From: a bacterium UBP9_UBA1432
GTDB taxonomy: Bacteria > Vulcanimicrobiota > Xenobia > Xenobiales > Xenobiaceae
DNA: 5,651 bases
Assembly (NCBI GenBank): GCA_002329445.1
Contig: DCTU01000360.1
Span: 1-5,651, forward strand
Direction of reading: 5' to 3'
Program-made: the position numbers and the translations under genes
Shown here: piece by piece, positions 1-3,584 of the stretch
Numbering within the stretch: the stretch's first letter is position 1
How the letters are laid out: each line of letters starts with the position of its first letter
Notes under the pieces: model-generated
Seen by the model: only the letters and a program-made list of their open reading frames with translations
The model's database searches: none
What the model was told of the DNA's origin: nothing

Positions 1-1
1 G

Positions 2-559
2 CCCAAGCCGGAGCCGGCGGTGTCTTCGGGGTCGCAGGATTTGCCGGATCGCACCTACAGCATGGTCTTCACCGGTCAGGATCTGGCCGAGATCCTGCGC
101 AACCTTGCCGAGGACCTCGGGCTGCGCGCGGTCCTGGATCCTGCTGTGAAGGGCCCCGTGGCCACCACCATCGCCAACCTGGATGCCGCCAGCGCCCTGG
201 AAGCCATCCTGCGGACCCAGTCCACTCCTTTCGCCTTCGAGGTGAAGGACGGGCAGTTGCGGGTGTTCCCCTCTCGGCCGCGCACCGCGGCGCCTCAGCC
301 CCTTCCCCCCACCCCGGCTCCCGGGCCGGCGCCCGTCGTGACCCCTCCGACGTCATCCCTGCCAGACAACACGTCGCAAGCCCGGGCGGTCTTCCCCATC
401 CACGGCCGCCAGGCCGGGGCCGTGGCAGAAGGATTGAAGGCTTTGTACCCCCAGGTCGTCTTCCAGGTCGACGAGCGCCTCAACGTGATCCTGGTTGAAG
501 GGGAACCCGACCAGGTCGAGCAGATCCGCAAGGTGCTGAGCGTCTTCGCCCAACCGTGA
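2..559 (+). CDS. Secretin N-domain protein (STN/N0 plus N1-like), 3' portion, no barrel
   Basis: The reading frame is open to the left edge, so this is the C-terminal 185 residues of a longer protein. Visible residues 23-89 look like a secretin/TonB short N-terminal (STN, N0) domain: a beta strand (YSMVFTGQDLAEIL), a helix, then LGLRAVLDPAVKGPV and a DAASALEAIL helix, ending in a strand before LRVFPS. Residues 90-126 are a Pro/Ala-rich linker. Residues 127-185 resemble a secretin N1 fold (ARAVFPIHG..., ERLNVILVEGEPDQVEQIRKVL). In PilQ/GspD-type secretins these periplasmic domains precede an outer-membrane barrel; here the TGA at 557-559 comes directly after N1 and the next gene is unrelated. 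A GTG at 20 has a GGAG six bases upstream, but starting there would leave no signal peptide, and the preceding PKPEPA looks like a linker, so I prefer an upstream start. Probably periplasmic. Domain call fairly sure; specific system unknown. Confidence 0.75.
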   Translation, partial: PKPEPAVSSGSQDLPDRTYSMVFTGQDLAEILRNLAEDLGLRAVLDPAVKGPVATTIANLDAASALEAILRTQSTPFAFEVKDGQLRVFPSRPRTAAPQPLPPTPAPGPAPVVTPPTSSLPDNTSQARAVFPIHGRQAGAVAEGLKALYPQVVFQVDERLNVILVEGEPDQVEQIRKVLSVFAQP

Positions 560-687
560 TCCGCCCGCGCGGCACCGGTCCCGGCGACTCCAGGGGCCGG
601 GAGGACCCCGCCAGCCAAGATCGAAAGCCGACCCGTCGGGGGCTCAGGGTGCACCACCCCGGCTGGCACCGTGAACGGGGAGACGCC
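560..687 (+). other. Gap between secretin-domain gene and TPR gene; weak hairpins only
   Basis: This 128-bp stretch is GC-rich and shows no convincing promoter. It can form small hairpins: CCCGGC (580-585) with GCCGGG (596-601) across a 10-nt loop, CCGA/TCGG (628-639) with a 4-nt loop, and GGGTG/CACCC (647-659) with a 3-nt loop. None is followed by a T-run, so none is a good intrinsic terminator, and read-through from the upstream gene into the TPR gene is plausible. The frame of the TPR gene stays open through here from a GTG at 556, but that translation is Arg/Gly/Pro-rich and does not look like real protein. Confidence 0.4.
677..682 (+). promoter_or_regulatory. Ribosome binding site for the TPR gene
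   Basis: GGGGAG lies five bases (ACGCC) before the ATG at 688. This decides the start: it favours 688 over the in-frame GTG at 556, which overlaps the preceding stop codon (GTGA) but has no such site. Confidence 0.65.
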
Positions 688-2682
688 ATGAGAACCGACC
701 TGAGGCCTTTCGAGGAACTCCAGGAACTGGTCCGGGCCCATCCGGAAGATCCTGAAGCCCACTACGCGCTGGCGGTGGCCCTTTTCGAACAGGGCGACGA
801 CGCAGCGGCCTGTCGCGAGTGGAAGAAGGTCCTGAACCTTCAGTCCGACCATGCTCGGGCCTTGTCCTTCCTGGGAATCGTCTACCTCAAGCAAGGCAAG
901 CTCGGCCTGGCTCAGGAGAAGTTCGAAGAGACGGTGCGACTCCACCCCCAGGATCACAACGCCTGGAACAACCTGGGGCTGGTCCTGGCCCGGCAGAGGG
1001 AGTTCGAACGCGCCCTCGAGTGCTGGAGAGAGGCACTGAAGGTCCAGCCGGACTATGGTCAGGCCTGGTACAACATGGGGCTGGTCCTGGCCAACCTGGA
1101 ACGCCTGGAGGAGGCCATCCAGGCCTACTCCAACGCGATCGCCCTGAGCCCTGAAGACGTGTACCCCCACAACAACCTGGGCCTGGTCTACGCCCGTCTG
1201 GGGGATCTCGAGGCGGCCGAGCGCGAATTCCTGCGCGCCCTGGAGATCGACCCCGGCGACGTCTACGCCCACAACAACCTGGGCCGGATGTTCGAGCGCA
1301 CCGGGCGGATTCCCGAGGCCCATCTGGAGTTCGAGCGCGCCCTCGAGATCGATCCCGATGACGCCTATGCGCGGAACAACCTGGGCCGCATCCTGGGCAA
1401 GCAGAAGCGTTTCGCCGAGGCCATCGAGCAGTTTCACCGGGTCCTGAAGACCAATCCCCACGACCCCGTCGCCTACCACAACCTGGGCCGCATCCACGCC
1501 CAACTCCTGGAGTGGGAACAGGCGGTGGCCTGTTATCGGCAGGCCCTGGAGCTCAACCCCAGGGACACCTACGCCCGGAACAACCTGGGCCGGGCCCTGC
1601 TTTCCCTGCAGCGGCTGGAGGAGGCGGAGGCGGAGTTCCGTCACTCCCTGTCTCTGGCCGGTCAGGATGCCTTTGCCCTGAACAACCTGGGCCTCTGCCT
1701 CCTTCGTCAGAATCGCCCCGAAGAGGCCCTCTGCGCCCTTCTTCGCGTCCTGGAGGTCTCGTCGGACCGACTCGATGAGCAGGTGGTCCTGGCCCACAAC
1801 AACCTGGGCTTTGCGCTGCTCTCGCTCGGGCGCTACCAGGAGGCTCTGGCCCATTTCCAGGAAGTCCTGGAGATCAAGCCCGAGGATTCCTATGCACTGA
1901 ACCACATGGGGATGTGCCACGCGCGGCTGGATCGTCTGGAGCACGCCATCGAGTGCTACCAGCGAGCCTTGACGCTCAATCCGCGCGACACCGATGCCCA
2001 CAACAACCTGGGCCTGGCCTGGCTGGGCATGAATGAGGCCGACGCGGCCCTGGCTGCCTTCAACTCGGCCCTGGAAGTCGCGCCTCAGGATCCCTACACC
2101 CACAACAACCTGGGCCTGGCCTACGCCTGCCTGGGCAATCTCTCCGAGGCCATCAACTCCTTCCGCCTGGCCTTGCGCTACGATTCCAAGGACATCTACG
2201 CCTACAACAACCTGGGGATCGCCCTGGCGCGCCAGAAGCGGCTGGACGAGGCCATGGAGTGCTGGAACAGCGCCCTGCGCCTCGAACCACACTACGCCGA
2301 AGCCCGTTTCAACCTGGGCTTGGGCTGGTTCGAGAAGAGAAATCACGCCGAGGCCGTTCGCGAATTCCAGTACGCCCTGGAATCGGACCCCAACCTCCTG
2401 CCCGCCCGAAAGCACCTGGCCCTGGCCCACGCCCACCTGGGCGACGAGTCGGACGCGCGCACCCAGATGCAGTGGGCCTGCGATCTGGCCGTCCGGCGAG
2501 GGAACCTGGAGGAGGCCCGGCGCCTGCGAGAGGAGGTTGAAGCCCTCTTGAACCCGGGCTCCTCCCCGCACACCGTCGAAGCGCCGGCGGAGCCACCGCA
2601 GGCACCAGAGGCCGCCCCGCCGTCCATGCCTGAATCCCGTTCTCGCTCCAAGACGCGGGGCAAGCGCGGGCGGCGCCGCTGA
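688..2682 (+). CDS. Tetratricopeptide repeat (TPR) protein, 17 repeats, basic C-terminal tail
   Basis: The product has 664 residues with no signal peptide or membrane segment, so it is probably cytoplasmic. After a short N-terminal helix, residues 21 to about 603 are 17 consecutive TPR units, almost all exactly 34 residues, with the pattern NNLG-(L/R)-x7-G/R-x2-(E/D)A-x8-AL-x-(I/L)-x-P. Ten units carry NNLG; others have NMG, HNLG, NHMG or FNLG variants. Unit 10 (327-365) has five extra residues (SSDRLDEQ region), a kink in an otherwise regular superhelix. The last unit (from about 570) is degenerate and runs into a charged helix (NLEEARRLREEVEALL). Residues about 621-649 are Pro/Ala/Glu-rich and 650-664 are basic (SRSRSKTRGKRGRRR). 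TPR solenoids bind peptides or proteins and act as scaffolds. No catalytic domain is present. The upstream secretin-domain gene suggests an envelope-assembly role, but that is only inferred from position. It converges with the helix-turn-helix gene, stop codons 4 bp apart. Confidence 0.93.
   Translation: MRTDLRPFEELQELVRAHPEDPEAHYALAVALFEQGDDAAACREWKKVLNLQSDHARALSFLGIVYLKQGKLGLAQEKFEETVRLHPQDHNAWNNLGLVLARQREFERALECWREALKVQPDYGQAWYNMGLVLANLERLEEAIQAYSNAIALSPEDVYPHNNLGLVYARLGDLEAAEREFLRALEIDPGDVYAHNNLGRMFERTGRIPEAHLEFERALEIDPDDAYARNNLGRILGKQKRFAEAIEQFHRVLKTNPHDPVAYHNLGRIHAQLLEWEQAVACYRQALELNPRDTYARNNLGRALLSLQRLEEAEAEFRHSLSLAGQDAFALNNLGLCLLRQNRPEEALCALLRVLEVSSDRLDEQVVLAHNNLGFALLSLGRYQEALAHFQEVLEIKPEDSYALNHMGMCHARLDRLEHAIECYQRALTLNPRDTDAHNNLGLAWLGMNEADAALAAFNSALEVAPQDPYTHNNLGLAYACLGNLSEAINSFRLALRYDSKDIYAYNNLGIALARQKRLDEAMECWNSALRLEPHYAEARFNLGLGWFEKRNHAEAVREFQYALESDPNLLPARKHLALAHAHLGDESDARTQMQWACDLAVRRGNLEEARRLREEVEALLNPGSSPHTVEAPAEPPQAPEAAPPSMPESRSRSKTRGKRGRRR
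748..2496 (+). repeat. 102-bp periodic coding repeats (17 TPR units)
   Basis: The TPR units are visible in the DNA as a 102-bp period. The 11-mer AACAACCTGGG is identical in ten units, for example at 1171, 1273, 1375, 1579, 1681, 1798, 2002, 2104 and 2206. The period is broken once, between 1681 and 1798 (117 bp), by the five-residue insertion in unit 10. The rest of each unit has diverged, so this is an old array held by selection on the fold together with strong codon preference, not a fresh tandem duplication. Confidence 0.85.
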
Positions 2683-2697
2683 GGCCTCAGCGGCGCC
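2672..2697. terminator. Perfect 26-bp palindrome containing both convergent stop codons
   Basis: The sequence 2672-2697 equals its own reverse complement. As RNA it would fold into an 11-bp stem, GGCGCCGCTGA pairing with TCAGCGGCGCC, around a GGCC loop. The TGA of the TPR gene (2680-2682) and the TGA of the opposite-strand gene (2687-2689) lie at exactly mirrored positions, and both proteins end in Arg-Arg-Arg. It probably serves as a shared bidirectional transcript end for the two convergent genes. Neither side has a T-run (CTCTCCTC to the right, GCCCGCGC on the other strand), so it may stabilise 3' ends or help Rho rather than act as a classical intrinsic terminator. Confidence 0.6.
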
Positions 2698-3400
2698 TCT
2701 CCTCAAGGCGCATCCGGGCAGGAACCGAGACACCATCGCTCAGCGTCGGCTCGGCCGAGCGCACGCGCTCGCGCAGGGCTTGAACCTCCTCCTCCAGGCG
2801 GGCCTTCTCTGCCCGGAGGCGATCCACCAGATTCCGAGCCTGGGCCAGTTCCTGGGAGCGTCGCCGAAGCGCCTCTTTGGAGGATTCGATCTCGTCCTCC
2901 TCCAGACCGGCCGTTCTGCAGGACTCCATGGAGTGGGACAGGTGTGCCAGGACGCCCCGAAGCTCCTCCCAGCGCCCCCTCCAGTAGGCCACCTCCTCAC
3001 GAAGGCGACAGATCAGGTTCGGGTCGCCCTCAGGAAGGTTCTCCTGGGGAAGGGAGTCCCGTGGACCAGCCTGGTCATCTCTGGATGGTTGATCAGGCTG
3101 GCGAACCTGCTGATCAACCATCCGCCGACTCGGATGAACCGGTGGATCAACTGGTTGCGATGATCCATGGTCAATGCGAGTGGCATCCGCCTTGGCGCCC
3201 CGACAACTCAAGTCGGACCCGAAGCGCAAGAGTTCCTCCTCGGAGACCTCCCACTGCCTGCCAAAAGGCCCTGGCTCCAATGTTGCCAGGATTCTTCCCG
3301 AGCGGACATAGCGCCGGATGGTGGGTAGCGAGAGACCCGTCCGACGAGCCACTTCTCGCAATGGATGACCCACTGAAGGCCTCACTTGATCCTCCTCCAT
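2687..3400 (-). CDS. Helix-turn-helix (MerR/excisionase-like) DNA-binding protein with C-terminal coiled coil
   Basis: The product has 237 residues from the ATG at 3400, or 232 from an in-frame GTG at 3385 that has a stronger ribosome site. Residues 13-60 form a MerR/excisionase-type winged helix-turn-helix: PLREVARRTGLSLPTIRRYV is the helix-turn-helix, followed by SGRI, a wing (GPFGRQWEVS) and EEELLRF. Residues about 61-128 are a polar linker rich in Asp, Gln, Pro and Arg. Residues about 129-222 are strongly heptad-like and charged (for example ALRRRSQELAQARNLVDRL, ARLEEEVQALRERV), so a dimeric coiled coil is likely, ending in a basic tail (RLEERRR). No ligand-binding domain of classical MerR regulators is seen. 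The layout resembles RacA-like chromosome-organising proteins as well as short DNA-binding regulators; the sequence does not settle which. It lies downstream of leuS but is separated from it by a terminator, so it probably has its own promoter. TGATCA inverted repeats lie in front of and inside the gene. Confidence 0.82.
   Translation of the reverse strand: MEEDQVRPSVGHPLREVARRTGLSLPTIRRYVRSGRILATLEPGPFGRQWEVSEEELLRFGSDLSCRGAKADATRIDHGSSQPVDPPVHPSRRMVDQQVRQPDQPSRDDQAGPRDSLPQENLPEGDPNLICRLREEVAYWRGRWEELRGVLAHLSHSMESCRTAGLEEDEIESSKEALRRRSQELAQARNLVDRLRAEKARLEEEVQALRERVRSAEPTLSDGVSVPARMRLEERRR
3083..3123. repeat. Intragenic perfect 14-bp inverted repeat centred on two TGATCA sites
   Basis: GGATGGTTGATCAG (3083-3096) is matched exactly by its reverse complement CTGATCAACCATCC (3110-3123), with a 13-nt spacer. 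Each arm contains a TGATCA hexamer, itself palindromic. The repeat lies in the part of the opposite-strand helix-turn-helix gene that encodes the polar linker (residues about 93-106), where protein constraint should be low. Further GATC words follow at 3145 and 3162. It could be a binding site or an RNA hairpin in the transcript. Confidence 0.7.
3391..3398 (-). promoter_or_regulatory. Shine-Dalgarno GGAGGAGG that may set a GTG start at 3385
   Basis: On the minus strand GGAGGAGG spans 3398 down to 3391 and is followed by ATCAA and then GTG (3385-3383), ideal spacing for initiation at codon 6 of the frame. The ATG at 3400 overlaps this motif; its own site would be the weaker AGGAAG ending nine bases upstream. 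Both starts keep the whole helix-turn-helix domain. Confidence 0.5.
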
Positions 3401-3414
3401 GATCTGGATCTTCC

Positions 3415-3498
3415 TGATCAGACCCTACCCTGTTCTCGGCAACTGATCAATCCCTGGCAACCTCTCGCATGATCAGCCTGATCCATGCTCTCAGGCTG
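3415..3498. promoter_or_regulatory. Cluster of TGATCA / GATCAGGCTG inverted repeats upstream of the HTH gene (putative operators)
   Basis: TGATCA occurs at 3415-3420, 3444-3449 and 3470-3475. The last lies in a near-perfect inverted repeat, GCATGATCAG - C - CTGATC(C)ATGC (3467-3488), with one unpaired base. An additional 8-bp inverted repeat, CAGCCTGA (3474-3481) with TCAGGCTG (3491-3498), overlaps it. GATCAGGCTG is present here on the minus strand (3483-3474) and again inside the gene on the plus strand (3091-3100). Extra GATC words at 3388, 3401 and 3407 continue the cluster into the start of the gene. The natural candidate to bind is the helix-turn-helix protein encoded next to it; this is inferred. 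Confidence 0.5.
3422..3450 (-). promoter_or_regulatory. Possible sigma-70-like promoter of the HTH gene
   Basis: Read on the minus strand, TTGATC (3450-3445) and TAGGGT (3427-3422) are separated by exactly 17 bases, matching the -35 and -10 consensus at 4 of 6 and 3 of 6 positions. One TGATCA overlaps the -35 and another (3415-3420) falls at the expected transcription start, an arrangement suited to repression by a TGATCA-binding protein. The -10 match is weak. Confidence 0.3.
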
Positions 3499-3513
3499 CC
3501 GTCCCGAAATGAA

Positions 3514-3549
3514 GTGGGGCCCGCAGGCCTTCCAGCCTGCGGACCCCAC
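3514..3549 (-). terminator. Intrinsic terminator of leuS
   Basis: GTGGGG-C-CCGCAGGC (3514-3528) pairs with GCCTGCGG-A-CCCCAC (3535-3549) around a 6-nt loop: 14 base pairs with one mismatch. On the minus strand the stem is followed by TTCATTTC, a T-rich stretch, and it begins 35 bases after the leuS stop. Position, stem strength and the T-rich tail on this strand support termination of leuS before the helix-turn-helix gene. Confidence 0.75.
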
Positions 3550-3584
3550 CGCGTGCCCTCGCCGGGGACCTGGGGCAAGCGCCC

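Noticed and set aside
560..687. Riboswitch (for example cyclic-di-GMP type) in the leader of the TPR gene
   Set aside because: The small hairpins do not match the conserved core of any riboswitch class I can recognise, and there is no terminator or sequestering structure over the ribosome site.
748..2496. Regular 102-bp repeats as a CRISPR array or satellite
   Set aside because: The repeats are in-frame TPR codons with conservation at the residues the fold needs; the spacing equals 34 codons and there are no unique spacers between identical repeats.
295..2736. An 813-codon open frame on the minus strand through the whole TPR gene
   Set aside because: It is the shadow of the TPR repeats: its translation repeats VVVGVGV/IL-like blocks in the same 102-bp period, and high GC with biased codons removes antisense stops. 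The plus-strand frame has clear TPR motifs and a ribosome site.
3388..3498. GATC-rich region as a replication origin
   Set aside because: There are no DnaA boxes (TTATNCACA type), no AT-rich unwinding stretch, and no dnaA or dnaN next to it.
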